NCBI RefSeq assembly: GCF_032452875.1
Contig: NC_083876.1
Location: forward strand, 3,224,001-3,288,000
DNA: 64,000 nucleotides
DNA from: Bos javanicus
Taxonomy: Eukaryota; Chordata; Mammalia; Artiodactyla; Bovidae
Direction of reading: 5' to 3'
Position 1 is the first letter of the stretch; each line of letters starts with the position of its first letter. The notes below the pieces were generated by a model, which saw only the letters and a program-made list of their open reading frames with translations, had not been told where the DNA came from and made no database searches. The position numbers were made by a program, and so were the translations under genes. Below are positions 20,650 through 33,094 of the stretch, piece by piece.

Positions 20650-23600
20650 GAAATAAGAACATATATTTCAATAATTATTTTAAATATAAATGGATTAAAT
20701 GCTCCAATCAAAAGACACAGACTGGCTGAATGAATACAAAAACAAGACCCATATATATGCTATCTACAAGAAATCCATATCAGACCTAAAGACACATATA
20801 TACTGAAAGTGAGAGGATGGGAGAATACAATCCATGCAAACAGAAAGCAGAAGAAGGCAGAAGTAGCAACCCTCATGTCATACAAAATAGACCTAAAATA
20901 AAGAAAATTACAAGAGATAAGGAAAGACACTACATAATGATGATCGGATCAATCCAAGAGGAAAACATAGCAATTGTAAATATTTAGGCACCCAACATAG
21001 GAGAACCTCAATATATAAGAAAAGCAGTAACATACATAAAAGGAGAAATTGACAGTAACACAATAATAGTAGGACTTTAACACCCCACTCACACCAATGG
21101 GCAGATCATCAAAACAAAACTAGTAAGGAAACATGTCTTAAATGATACATTAGATGAAATGGATCTCATTGATTTCTTCAGGACATTCCAACCAAATGCA
21201 AAAGAATATACCTTCTTCTCAAGTGCTCATGGGACATTCTCCAGCATACACCACATCCTGAGTCACAAATCAAACCACATCTTGGGTCACAAATCAAGCC
21301 AGTAAATTTAATAAAATTGAAATTGTATCAAGCAGCTTCTCCGACCACAACACTATGAGACTAGATATCAATTACAAGGGAAAAAAAAGTAAGAAACAAA
21401 CACATGGAGATTAAACAACACATTCCTAAATAACCAATAGGTTACTGAAAAAAATAAAAAGGGGAAAAAAATTCTAGAAACAAATGACAAGTGAAAACAT
21501 GACAACTCAAAACCTATTGGATGAAGCAAAAGCAGTTCTCAGAGGGATATTTCTAGCAATGCAATCCTACCTCAAGAAACAAGAGAAATATTAATAAACA
21601 ACTTAACTTTACATGTAAACTAACTGGGAAAAGTAGAACATAAAATAAATAAATAAATAAATAAAATTAGTAAAAGGAAAAAAAGCCATAAAGATCCAAG
21701 CAGAAGTAAATGAAAAAGAATTGAAAGAAACAATAGTGAAGATTAGTAAAACTAAAACCTGGTTCTTTGAGAACATAAACAAAATTGACAAATGTTTAGA
21801 TAGACTCATCAAGAAAAAGAGAAAGAAGAATCAAATCAACAAAATTAGAAATGAAAAAGGTGAGGTTACAACAGATAATGCAGAAATACAAAGGATCATA
21901 AGAGACTATTATGAACAACTATATGACAATAAAATGGACAACTTAGAAGAAATGGAGAGAGTCTTAGAAATGTTCAATCTTCCAAGTCTGAACCAGGAAG
22001 AAATAGAAATTATGAACAACTCAATTTCAAGCACTGAAATTGAAGTTCTGACAAAATATCTCCCAAAAAGCAAAAGCCCAGGACCAGATGGCTTCACAGG
22101 AGAATTCTATCAAATATTTAGAAAACAGCTAATGCCTACCCTTTTAAAAGTCTTTCAAAAAATTGCAGAGAAAGGAATGCTTCCAAACTCATTTTATAAG
22201 GCCACCATCATCCTGATACCAAAACCAGACAAAAACAACACACAAAAAAAGAAAACTACAGACCAGTATCACTGAGGAACATAGATGCAAAAATCCTCAA
22301 CAAAATTTTAGCAAACGAAATTCAGAGAGACATCAAAAATCTCATACATCATGATAAAGTTGAGTTTATTCCAGGGATGCAAGGATTCTTCAATATACAC
22401 AAATCAATCAATGCGATACACCATATTAACAACTTGAAAGATTTAAAAAAATCTGATATTAATAGATGCAGGAAAATCCTTTGAAAAAATTCAGCACCCA
22501 TTTATGATTAAAACTCTTCACAAAATGAGAATAGTAGGAAGCTAACTCAACATAGTAAAGACCATGTATGATAAGCCTACAAAAAACATTATTCTCATTG
22601 GTGAAAAACTAAAAGCGTTCCCCCTGAGATCAGAAAAAAGAAAATGGTGTTCACTTTCACCACTATTATTCAGCATAGTTCAGGAATTCCTTACTACAAC
22701 AATCAGAAATGAAAAAGAAATAAAAGGAATCCAGATCAGAAAATAAGAAGTAAAACTCTCACTGTGTTCAAATGCATGATACTGTACATAGAAACCCTAA
22801 AGATAGTACCAGAAAATTACTAGAGCTAATCAGTGAATTTAACAAAGTTGCAGGATACAAAATCAATACACAGAAATCACTTGTATTTCTATATACTAAC
22901 AATGGAAAATCAGAACAACAAATTAAGGAATCAATCCCATTCACCATTGCAACAAAAATAATTAATATCTAGGAATAAACTTACCTAAGGGGACAAAAGA
23001 ACTGTCCACAGAAAATTATAAGACACTAGTGAAAGAAATCAAAGATGACATAAACATAGGAGAGATATTCCATGTTACTAGGTAAGAAGAATCAATATTA
23101 TAAAAATGATTATACTACCAAATGCAGTCTACAGATTTATTGTGATCCCTATTAGATTACCAATGACATTTTTCACATAACTAGATCAAAAAATTTCATA
23201 ATTCAAATGGAAACACAAAAGACCCTGAATAGCCAAAGCAGTCTTGAGAAAGGAAAATAGAGCTGGAGGAATCAACCTTCCTGACATCAGATTATACTAC
23301 AAACCTACAGTCATCAAGGTAGTATGGTACTGGCACAAAAATAGGTTTATAGACCAATGGAACAAGATAGAAAGCCCCAAAATAAACCCATGCACCTATG
23401 CATACCTTATTTTTAATAAAGGAGGCAAGAATATAAAATGGGGCAAAGACAGCCTTGTCAATAAATGGTGCTGGGAAAACTGGACAGCTACATGTAAAAG
23501 AATGAAATAAGAACACTTCCTAACACCATACACAAAGATAAATTCAAAATTAATTAAAGACCTAAATGAAAGACCAGAAACTATAAAACTCTTAGATGAA

Positions 23601-24486
23601 AACATAGGCAGAACATTCAATAACATAAAGCAAAGTAAGATCCTCTGTGATCCATCACATAGAATAATGGAGATAAAAATGAAGGTAAAGAAACGGGACC
23701 TGATTAAACTTAAAAGCTTTTGCACAGCAAAGGAAACTATAAGCAAGGTGAATAGACAACTCTGAGAGTGGGAGAAAGGAGTAGCAAATGAAATGACTGA
23801 CAAAGGATTAATTTCCAAATTATACAAGCAGCTCATACAACTCAATACCAGAAAAAACAAATAACCCAGTCAAAAAGTGGGGAAAATACCTAAACAGACC
23901 TTTCTCTAAACAAGTCATACAGATGACTAACAAACACATGAAAAGATACTCAATATCACTTATTATTAAAGAAATGCAAATCAAAACTACAATGAAATAT
24001 CATCTCACACTAGTCAGAATGTCCATCACCAAAAAGTCTACAAAGAATAAATGCTGGAAAGGGTGTAGAGCAAAGGGACTGCTTTTACACTATTGTGGGA
24101 ATGTAAATTATTACAGCCACTATGGAAGACAGTATGGAGTTTCCTTAAAAAAACTAAGAATAAAAGCACCATATGACTCAGCAAACCCACTCCTAGGCAT
24201 ATACCCTGAGGAAACCAAAAATGAAAAATACACATGTATCCCAGTTTTCATTGCAACACTATTTACAATAGCTAGAACATGGAAGCAACCCAGATGTTCT
24301 TCAAGAGATGAATGGATAAAGAAGTTGTGGTACATAGACACAATGGAATATTACTCAGAGATAAAAATTAATGCATTTGAGTTAGTTTTAATGAGGTGGA
24401 TGGACCTAGAACCTATTATACATAGTGAAGCAAATCAGAAAGAGAAGGATAAATACTATATCCTAATGCATATATACAGAATCTAG
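20650..24486 (+). pseudogene. L1 ORF2 remnant (endonuclease-reverse transcriptase)
   Basis: ORF2p normally nicks DNA with an APE-like endonuclease and reverse transcribes L1 RNA. The blocks occur in family order: EN start (LNINGLNAPIKRHRLAE, then a stop) at about 20680; EN end near 21340; EN-RT linker and RT entry in the longest intact piece (21721-22275, 184 codons, with KSPGPDGFTGEFYQ and LIPKPDK); the rest of RT to 22750; and C-terminal pieces at 23244-23510 and 23923-24486, the latter ending at the expected ORF2 terminus. An (AAAT)n run (21641-21666) and many stops interrupt it. The catalytic FADD site is destroyed at about 22764-22776. Confidence 0.93.
21641..21666. repeat. (AAAT)n microsatellite within L1 ORF2
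   Basis: Five to six AAAT units interrupt the ORF2 linker region; probably expanded after insertion. Confidence 0.9.
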
Positions 24487-24867
24487 AAAAAGTGATACTG
24501 AAGAATTTATTTACAGGGCAGCAATGGAGAAACAGACATAAAAAATAGACTTATGGACATGGGGAGAGGGGAGGAGAAGGTGAGATGTATGAAAAGAATA
24601 ACATGGAAACTTACAGTACCATATGTAGAATAGATAGCCAATGGGAATTTGTTGTAGGGTTCAGGAAACTCAAAGAGGGGCTCTGCATCAACCTAGAGGG
24701 GTGGGATGAGGAGGGAGATGGGAGGGAGATTCAAAAGAGAGGCGATATATGTATACCTATGGCTGATTCATGTTGAGGTTTGACAGAAAACAACAAAAAT
24801 GTGTAAAGCAATTATCCTTGAATTAAAAAAAAAGTAAATTAAAAAAAAAAAAAAGAAGCAAGAGTTA

Positions 24868-25782
24868 TTACTGTTTTGAAATTGGGAAAGGAGTATGTTA
24901 AGGCTGTATATTGTCACCCTGCTTATTTAACATATGCAGAGAACATCCTGTGAAATGCTGAGCTGGATGTATCACAAGTTAGAATTAAGATTGTCAGGAG
25001 AAATATCAATAATCTCAGATATGCAGATGAGACCACCCTTATGATAGAAAGCAAAGAGGAACTGAAGAGGCTCTTGATTATAGTGAAAGAGGAGAGTGAA
25101 AAAGCTGGCTTAAAACTCAACCTTCAGAAAACTAAGATCACGGCATCTGGTCTCATCACTTCATGGCAAATAGATGGTGAAATAATGGAAATAGTGAGAG
25201 AATATTTTCTTAGGCTCCAAAATCACTGCAGATAGTGACTACAGCCATGAAATTAAAAGACACTTGCTGCTTGGAAGAAAAGCTATGACCAACCTAGACA
25301 GCATATTAAAAATCAGAGGCATCACTTTGCCAACAAAGGTCCATCTAGTCAAAACCATAGTTTTTCCGGTAGTCATATGTGGATATGAGAGTTGGAGCAT
25401 AAAGAAAGCTAAGCCCTGAAGAACTGATGTTTTTGAATTGTAGTGTTGGAGAAGACTTGGAAAAAAGTTTGCAAGAAGACCAAACCTGTCAATCCTTAAG
25501 GAAATCAGTCCTGTATTGGAAGGACTAATGTTAAAGCTGAAGCTCGGATACTTTGGCCATCTGATGCAAAGAACTGACTCACTGGAACAGACCCTGATGC
25601 TGGGAAAGATTGAGGGCAGTGGGAGAAGGGGACGACAGAGGATGAAATGGTTGGATGGCATCACCAAGTCAATGGACATGAGTTTTAGCAAGCTTCTGGA
25701 GTTGGTGATGGGCAGGGAAGCCTGGCGTGCTGCAGTCCATGGGGTCGCAGAGTCGGACATGACTGAGCAACTAAACTGAGCT
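24868..25782 (+). mobile_element. BovB LINE, 3' third (continues from 16621)
   Basis: It resumes the BovB RT directly after the L1 and its TSD: KGVxxGCILSP-like region, palm whose tetrad reads YADE (25020-25031), SLLI/VKEESEKAGLKLN region (frame 25041-25235), then the C-terminal region (frame 25516-25779, 87 codons, WLDGITKSMD). The 3' end is at about 25782. The minus-strand frame at 25239-25790 is antisense shadow. Confidence 0.95.
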
Positions 25783-26727
25783 GACACCACTCATATATAT
25801 AGCTCATAAAGAAGAAAAGCTTCTAAAAAAGAAAGCAGGTCAGTCTTGAGATAAATGCTGAATTTGAAGATTACACATGTATTTATACACCCTATAGAAG
25901 ACTAGCATTCCCTCCACCAGTGGTTGGTAGCTTTGAAAAGGAGCAGAGAAAACATATGATCTGAATACAACAATATGCATGATAGGATATAGTAGATGTG
26001 TAACACCTGGGTTTTTATAGCTATGGAAGACAAAAAAGAAAAAAAAAGAAAAACATCTCACAGTGGAAACTAGCAATGTTCTAATAATGCCTTCTAGGTC
26101 CTAGGATTTTATATACTAGTTCTCACTCACACTTCAAAGCAACACTTTTTGTTTTCAACTACTGCACATGAAGAAACAAAAGTTCAGAAAAGTTGATTTT
26201 CCTGGTCTAGATTAATAAACAGCAGATATGGAATAATTTCCAAAATCTAGAACTCAAAAAAACTATTTTTCTATTGAAACAAATAGCATCCACAGTGGGA
26301 AAAAAATAACTTAGACTCCAATACGCAAATGTAGAATCATTTAAAAACTGAAAGAATCAGAAGAAAAGTTTAGTATTACAGGATGGTGACAAGTTTTTGG
26401 CAACTTTGTGGGTGTGAGTTACTATAGCAAACATTTTGTTCTTCCTTGGAGCTGAAGAAGTAAAATAAAAAATGAAGTAAGAGCTTAACATAGAGATAAT
26501 AAAATTTGCTTGGGAAAGAAACATTAGAAACTAGGTTCTGGATCCATCAATTAATGATGAATAGCCAAGAAAACAATAAATTATAATGCTAACAGCAGAA
26601 GCACATTTAATGTGAGGTGGCATGAAGCTCAAAGAATGATTTTGTAAGATATGTCTAAAGCAATAAACAGTTGTCTGGTAAATGCAGTCTTTGGCTGGAA
26701 AGAAGATATAATGGCTTCATGCTGCGC
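25783..26727. other. Anonymous DNA with a possible MIR piece
   Basis: Mostly unassigned AT-rich sequence. Positions about 26150-26240 (CACATGAAGAAACAAAAGTTCAGAAAAGTT... then CTGGTCTAGATT) resemble the core of an old MIR SINE in plus orientation. Confidence 0.45.
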
Positions 26728-26739
26728 ATTCTGTGGTGG

Positions 26740-27480
26740 TTCAGTTCAGTTCAGTTCAGTCACTCAGTCGTGTCCAAATCTTTGTGACCCCATGAATTGC
26801 AGCACACCAGGCCTCCCTGTCCATCACCAACTTCCAGAGTTCACTGAGACTCACGTCCATCGAGTCAGTGATGCCATCCAGCCATCTCATCCTCTGTCGT
26901 CCCCTTCTCCTCCTGACCCCAATCCCTCCCAGAATCAGAGTCTTTTCCAACTCTTTGCATGAGGTGGCCAAAGTACTAGAGTTTCAGCTTCAGCATCATT
27001 CTTTCCAAAGAAATCCCAGGGCTGATCTCCGTCAGAATAGACTGGTTGGATCTCCTTGCAGTCCAAGGGACTCTCAAGAGTCTTCTCCAACACCACAGTT
27101 CAAAAGCATCAATTCTTCAGCACTCAGCCTTCTTCACAGTCCAAATCTCACATCCATACATGACCACAGGGAAAACTATAGCCTTGACTAGACGAACATT
27201 TGTTGGCAAAATAATGTCTCTGCTTTTGAATATGCTATCTAGGTTGGTCATAACTTTCCTTCCAAGGAGTAAGCGTCTTTTAATTTCATGGCTGCAGTCA
27301 CCATCTGCAGTGATTTTGGAGCCCAAAAAAATAAAGTCTGACACTGTTTCCACTGAATGTTTTCTGAATGTTGAGCTTTAAGCCAACTTTTTCACGCTCC
27401 ACTTTCACTTTCATCAAGAGGCTTTTGAGTTCCTCTTCATTTTCTGCCACAAAGGTGGTGTCATCTGCATATCTGAAGTT
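26740..27480 (-). mobile_element. BovB LINE 3' fragment with TSD and internal deletion
   Basis: Minus-strand BovB flanked by the exact 12-bp TSD ATTCTGTGGTGG (26728-26739 and 27481-27492). The C-terminal frame is 27117-27353 and the palm with intact YADD is at 27460-27471. Compared with the other copies, about 55 bp are missing at 27357/27358, between the TVSDFIF segment and the LNIQKT segment. The 5' end is truncated at the RT palm. Confidence 0.96.
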
Positions 27481-27492
27481 ATTCTGTGGTGG

Positions 27493-28477
27493 AGTGAGTG
27501 CCTTTTTATGTAGTGGGATGCAGAAGAGGAAGTCAGAGAAATACCTAGGTTTCACAGAATAAAAGAGAAAAAAAGTGTTCTGTGACTTCAAAAATGGCCA
27601 CAACAATTTTTCCAACTGAACATGATCTTTAAGAACTTTCTCTATCCCTTCAGCTTGATTCAGCTTTTATAATATACATACACAAAGAATGTAGAGAGAA
27701 TTATTTTATGTAACTTCTAAGGCTATGTCATAGGAGGTGATAAAGTTCATCTTTTTATCTGGAAGCTTGTCATGGAATCCTGGTATCATATTTTGAATGT
27801 TAATGACATTTGCAGATGGTAAGAGGTTACATATAAGTATTCCATTCAACAGCACAGCTAAGATCACAGCTAAGAGCCAGTATCTTCTGTAAAATTCTAG
27901 CTATAAACTGTAAGCCATCTTCAGATGATTCTGGCATGCAGCCTGAGTCACTCCAAATGACAATTACCAGAGTAAAAACAAAATAAAACTGCTGATTCAT
28001 GAACAAAAATAAATATTGTTATTGGTTAAAGCTACTAACTTTAGGATTATTTTGTTATACAGTAATAGATAGCCAGTAACAGTCCTGTAAGGCAACTAAA
28101 GATGTAAGAACATACGAATTAAAAGAGCAGAAAGGTCTGAAGGGAACAACAGAGGAGGAAAATTTTTTAAAGGGACAAGGGTTCCTAATAATATTTAAAA
28201 AAAAAAAAAAAAAAAAGAGAGAAAGAGGCTTCTATTTTGTCCGAGAATGAGAAGATATAGATCAAAGACAGCAGGAAGGAAATACACTTTAATTTTTTTA
28301 TAAAATTTTATCAACATTTAAAACAAATGTTGCTGAGAAATCGAAAATCTATCATGGAAGAAGTAATCAACTCCCAGTCAGGTTCTGTCTACCAAACTGT
28401 CCAGTATATATTAAATATTTAGTGATTATTGTGTTTCTTTCCTCAAAGGGTAGCTGTGAGCATTGAGTGCCATGAGC
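27493..28477. other. Anonymous DNA containing a probable MLT1-type LTR end
   Basis: Positions about 27900-28083 end in GGTTAAAGCTACTAACTTTAGGATTATTTTGTTATACAGTAATAGATAGCC, which resembles the 3' end of a MaLR (MLT1) LTR in plus orientation. An A20 run lies at 28198-28217. The rest is unassigned. Confidence 0.5.
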
Positions 28478-28490
28478 ACAGGTAAACACT

Positions 28491-28767
28491 GCTACTGCTG
28501 CTGCTAAGTCGCTTCAGTTGTGTCCGACTCTGTGCGACCCTACAGACGGCGGCCCACCAGGCTCCCCCATCCCTGGGATTCTCCAGGCAAGAACACTGGA
28601 GTGGGTTGCCATTTCCTTCTCCAATGCATGAAAGGGAAAAGTGAAAGTGAAGTCACTCAGTCATGTCCGACTCTTCAAGACCCCATGGTCTGCAGCCTAC
28701 CAGGCTCCTCTGTCCATGGGATTTTCCAGGCAAGAGTACTGGAGTGGGGTGCCATTGCTTTCTCCCA
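28491..28767 (-). mobile_element. Bov-A2 SINE (dimer) with TSD
   Basis: Two Bov-A units in reverse: unit one GCTGCTGCTGCTAAGTCGC to CCTTCTCCAATGCATG, linker GTGAAAGTGAAGTCACTCAG, then unit two to GGGGTGCCATTGC. The exact 13-bp TSD ACAGGTAAACACT flanks it (28478-28490 and 28768-28780). It is one of the less diverged SINEs here. Confidence 0.97.
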
Positions 28768-28780
28768 ACAGGTAAACACT

Positions 28781-31488
28781 AAAAACTTCAAAACACTAGA
28801 CAGATGCAGTAAGAAGTTCTTGGATTTTGGTTATAAAACGACTGCTATCAAGAGAGATTAAAAAACTTCTTTCTTTGATATTAATCAATACTTGTCATCC
28901 TCCATGTTTCCATCATTGGTCTATCAAAATTTTATGAGGGGTAAAATAGTTTCATTTGGGAATAATTTTATATTTAACTGATATATATAGCCAGAGAGTG
29001 AAACTTCTATGAGCAAATGCTGATAAGAATGCAGCAATATTTTTATGTTAACATCTAAGTTTTGCTCAGAATTTAACTGGATTTTTAAGTTATTGTTTTA
29101 TCTCACCTAAAATTTAGATTTATAACATTTAGTTCATGCTCACACACACACACACACACACACCTCTGTATTATCATCTCTTGGTAAAATAATTTAATTT
29201 ATTCAAGTATTGTGTCCTTAGCTCAGAAAATAATAAATAATTATAGCACATTATTGACCTGGTCATATGATTTCAGAAGGCAAAGAGTGATGTTTGTTCT
29301 GTAGTCCTCACCATCACAAAAGAAATTCTTCATTTTAAAAGTATAATGCCTATTAAAAAATAATGAATTAAGAGACATTGTTTTCAGGGGGAAAATATTA
29401 AGATTGCACTCATGTAGGAGCTGTTGCTTTCCAAGTAGATGTGGTAGATTTAAAAAAGCTTCAGTTCCTGGCAATCATGCACCTGAAGTGAAACCTCAGT
29501 CCCTGAGCAACAAATGGTGGGCTCATGTGCCTTAATGCATGCTATTTCTATTCTGTTAGAAAACAGGATAAAGTCTATGAAAAGTGCTCCCTAAAAGATC
29601 TAAGCTGTAGTATATCTAGGATGTCAACTATAGCCATGAAAGTTGGTTATAAACAGGGACAGAGACAGACACTGCTGGAGTCAAATTTGATGTAGAAGTG
29701 ATAGAAAATACCTTCTTTCCAAAATTACCCAGTTGATAGCTCATTAAAATGTGCATTTTAATTTATTGTCTCATACTCTTTTTAAAGTTCCTCTTTAGCT
29801 TGATGAAGAATTCCACTGAATGGATGCATAATTTGGTATCAAAATTTATTATTTGCAAATATTTGTCTTTAATCTATCACAGAGCATTTCTAAAACTGCT
29901 CTGGAATCTGGCAAGCATGAAGTGCATAGAACTGTTAACCTGGGCATAATGAAGACTGCGCATAAAGTGGAATTTTTGATAATTGAAATAAAATCAGCAT
30001 ACTAAAAAAGATCAAGCATGACCACATCTATTAAAAGCAATGTTTGTAACAATACTTTAGAAATTCTTACATTGGGATTTAGAGGCAGTATCTGAAACTG
30101 TAATATTATTGAGCATGAAAGACAAAATATGATAACAAAATTATCTATAGATTAAAGGTAAATAATTTGGTAAGTTTCACTTTCTAGATTTTCATTTTCA
30201 AGATTTTTCACTAGCTAAAAACCGAAGTAATGTGCTCAAAAATGTTACTGTATATAAAAATAGATTTATAGCTTTTCCCCATAAAACACATTTTAAAGTC
30301 CCAAGATGGAGTGATTAGAGAGCTTCTCACTGGATTGCTGTAAATTGTCACACCTGTTTACTGTTTACAAAGGATTAGGACATGCAGACTTCAACAGAAT
30401 TCAAGAACTCATTAAAACAACAACAAAAAAAAACAACAAAAAAAACTTGCACTGTACCAGCAGACATTACTTAATAGATGAAAAGCATCAGTCATTTTCA
30501 GGTAGTCATAAATTTATTTTTATCAGTTAAACTGACAAATCAGAAGTGGAAAATTTATCACAATTACATAGACAGTGTTATTGCAATGTATATAACATCT
30601 GACACTAATGATAGCCAATTCAGTATTCTACAAAGGGAGGCACTGGTGCATTCAATATTACAATGCTAACAATAGCTACGATATGTTTTTTGTTTTTTTC
30701 ACTTTAGAAGTAAACACACATGTGTGAAATAAACATTTTGAGCCAAAGATAAGCAAATATTCACATTATCTAAGTGACTGTTTGTAGCAAGAGCACACCT
30801 TTCATTTTTAAGAAATGATGTTATTTCTTTCAATATTCCTTTTGGGGTCCTAATAAAACATGTAGAGAAAACTGTGTTCCTTTCCTTTCTATATACGGTA
30901 ACAAAAGTGTACAATACTCAATTATAACCTGTCACTCCAGTTTGAAAATAAAGATTGCTTCATACCTATCCTCAAGTACATTTGTCTGAAGAAAATCATA
31001 ATACTTTGGAATTTCTTTAAGATTACAAACAACCATCTGTCTTTCACTTTCTAGATTATGAAACATTTACTTAATACCTTCTATTTGCTATAAGATGGGC
31101 CTATAATATGACTAGATCATGGGCTGCAGTGCCAAGAAAGAAAATCAATATATCAGTAGAAGGAGTAAAGGAAGTAATTTATGGAGAAATAAGGGGAAAA
31201 AAGGAAGATTTCATTCTAAAAAAAAATGTGAGTAGCAGCAAAGAATTGTGTATATGTATGACTTCTTCATAATGTAACCACTAGAGCTATTAGATTAGAG
31301 CTTTTGAATTGGTATAGAGAAATATTGAAAAATAAGTTTATAAAACTAGGTAGAAGACAGTTGTATAAATACTCAAATGCTAGGGGAAAAATCAGACTGG
31401 GTTTAACTGCATTAGTAAAACAGAAAAAAAAAAAAACTGAATAAAGAATTGCTATGCCAATCAACAGACAAACTAACAACAGCTAAAA
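28781..31488. other. Long anonymous AT-rich stretch
   Basis: No gene or repeat I can name. It contains a (CA)11 microsatellite (29141-29163), an A/C-rich run (30416-30446) and an A-run at 31424-31436. Short open frames have no domain or context. Confidence 0.55.
29141..29163. repeat. (CA)n microsatellite
   Basis: Eleven uninterrupted CA units. Confidence 0.97.
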
Positions 31489-31949
31489 TTAATTGACTGC
31501 TTATTACGAGTCTACCATTTTATTAAGTAGTTAACATGGACTTCCTGGTGTCTCAGATGGTAAAGAATCTGCCTGCAATGCAGGAGACCTAGGTTTTTTA
31601 CCTGGGGCAGGAAAATCCCCTGGAGAAGGGAATGGCTACTCACTTCAGTATTCCTCCCTGGAGAATCCCATAGAACAGAGGAGCTTGGCAGGCTACAGTC
31701 CATGGGGTTCCAAAGAGTCTGACATGACTGAGTGACTAACAACAACAAAATAGCACGGACTATTTCATTTAATTCAAGACAAACCCGTGAGATGAGTATT
31801 GATAATTATTAAAATGTTCCAGATCAACAATTAAAATTTGAAGAGCTTAAATATTATCTTAAAAGTCAAAGAGGAAGGGAGTTGTAGACATGGTCTTGGA
31901 ACAAAGGGTGCTTAAGTCTAATGGCTATGCTCTATTAACCACACCTAGG
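31489..31949 (+). mobile_element. MIR SINE, split by Bov-tA
   Basis: The left part (31489-31541) ends in TTAAGTAGTTAACATGGAC, like the MIR segment before its core. The right part (31751-31949) carries TTTCATTTAATTCAAGACAAACCCGTGAGATGAGTA and the later TCTAATGGCTATGCTCTATTAACCAC, matching the MIR layout. The Bov-tA at 31542-31750 lies between them, so the MIR is the older element. Confidence 0.7.
31542..31750 (+). mobile_element. Bov-tA SINE inserted in MIR
   Basis: Head TTCCTGGTGTCTCAGATGG, tRNA-like part with a damaged box B region, Bov-A unit and an ACTAACAACAACAAAA tail. The flanks TAACATGGAC (31532-31541) and TAGCACGGAC (31751-31760) match at 8 of 10 positions, a decayed TSD. Confidence 0.9.
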
Positions 31950-31958
31950 CTGCATTTC

Positions 31959-32099
31959 AGGGAAGGAAATGGCAACCCACTCCAGTATTCTTGCCTGGAG
32001 AATCCCAGGGATGGGGGAGCCTGGTGGGCTGCCACCTATGGGGTCTCATAGAGTCGGACACGACTGAAGTGACTTAGCAGCAGCAGCAGCAGCAGCAGA
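31959..32099 (+). mobile_element. Bov-A monomer SINE with TSD
   Basis: Bov-A unit with GGCAACCCACTCCAGTATTC and TCGGACACGACTGAAGTGAC and a (CAG)n tail of about eight units (32076-32098). The 9-bp TSD CTGCATTTC lies at 31950-31958 and 32100-32108. Confidence 0.93.
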
Positions 32100-32108
32100 C
32101 TGCATTTC

Positions 32109-32576
32109 TGATCTCATTCATTATACACAGCAAGCAGAAACTGTGCTAAATTTTTCTCATTTTGTAGATGAAGTAACCAAAAATTAAATAGCTAAAATTT
32201 GTAATTCATTGCTCTAGAATCTAATGACCAGTTTTACATATTTTTCAAGTCCATCTCTCTGATATTTAATATTAATAAGAATTTAATTATAGAGTATTTT
32301 GAGAAAGAAAATCACATTTTTTTTACATATACACATGAAAAACACATTTTTAGAAGTATATTGGTTGTACTAAGCAAAATTATTTGGACAGGACATAATA
32401 TAGTTATCATAACTCCTCAATTATATTTTGCTATGAGTTCAGCTTCTTGACAGTGCTCCATTTACAAAAGCTGGCTCATTTATAGTTGTAAATTTCATTT
32501 AGAAATAGCTAAAATGATATATGAAGTGAAGTGGATCACACTGATGAAAATTGAACTATATTCCTAATTATATCTC
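32109..32576. other. Anonymous DNA, possible second MIR piece
   Basis: TTCTCATTTTGTAGATGAAGTAACC near 32153 resembles a MIR core. Nothing else is assigned. Confidence 0.4.
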
Positions 32577-33094
32577 AGTTCAGTTCAGTTCAGTTGCTCA
32601 GTGGTGTTTGACTCTTTGTGACCCCATGAATCGCAGCATGCCAGGCCTCCCTGTCCATCACCATCTCCCGGAGTTCCCTCAAACTCACGTCCATTGAGTC
32701 GGTGATGCCATCCAGCCATCTAATACTCTGTCATCCCCTCTTCCTCCTGCCCCCAATCCCTTCCAACATCAGAGTCTTTTCCAAAGAGTCAACACTTCAC
32801 ATGAGGTGGCCAAAGTATTGGAATTTCAGCTTTAGCATCATTCCTTCCAAAGAACACCCAGACCTGATCTCCTTTAGAATAGACTAGTTGGATCTCCTTG
32901 CAGTCCAAGGGACTCTCAAGAGTCTTCTCTACCACCACAGTTCAAAAGCATCAATTCTTTGGCAGTCAGCTTTCTTCACAGTCCAACTCTCACATCCATA
33001 CATGAACACTGGAAACACCATAGCCTTGACTAGATGGACCTTTGTTGGCAAAGTAATGTCTCTGCTTTTCAATATGCTATCTAGGTTAGTCATT
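32577..33094 (-). mobile_element. BovB LINE 3' fragment
   Basis: Minus-strand BovB 3' end of about 518 bp, from CAGTTCAGTTCAG units to the complement of the SILKSRD region, where it is 5'-truncated. The flanks TTATATCT and TTATCT may be a decayed TSD. No RT domain is retained. Confidence 0.93.

Larger units (their letters stand above)
16622..24853 (+). mobile_element. Full-length ruminant L1 inserted in BovB, with TSD
   Basis: An 8.2-kb insertion bounded by the perfect 14-bp TSD AGAAGCAAGAGTTA (16608-16621 and 24854-24867) and ending in an A-rich tail (24826-24853). The order is: an extra 106-nt segment (16622-16727); an L1-like 5' end from GAGGGGGAACAAGATGG at about 16728; a long 5' UTR with a Bov-A-like block and a pyrimidine-rich tract (about 18535-18760); ORF1 remnant (19706-20575); ORF2 remnant (about 20650-24486); and a 3' UTR. 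Both ORFs carry many stops, so the copy is dead. Confidence 0.95.

Noticed and set aside
25239..25790. 183-codon minus-strand open frame
   Set aside because: Antisense to the BovB 3' part at 24868-25782; no independent domain.
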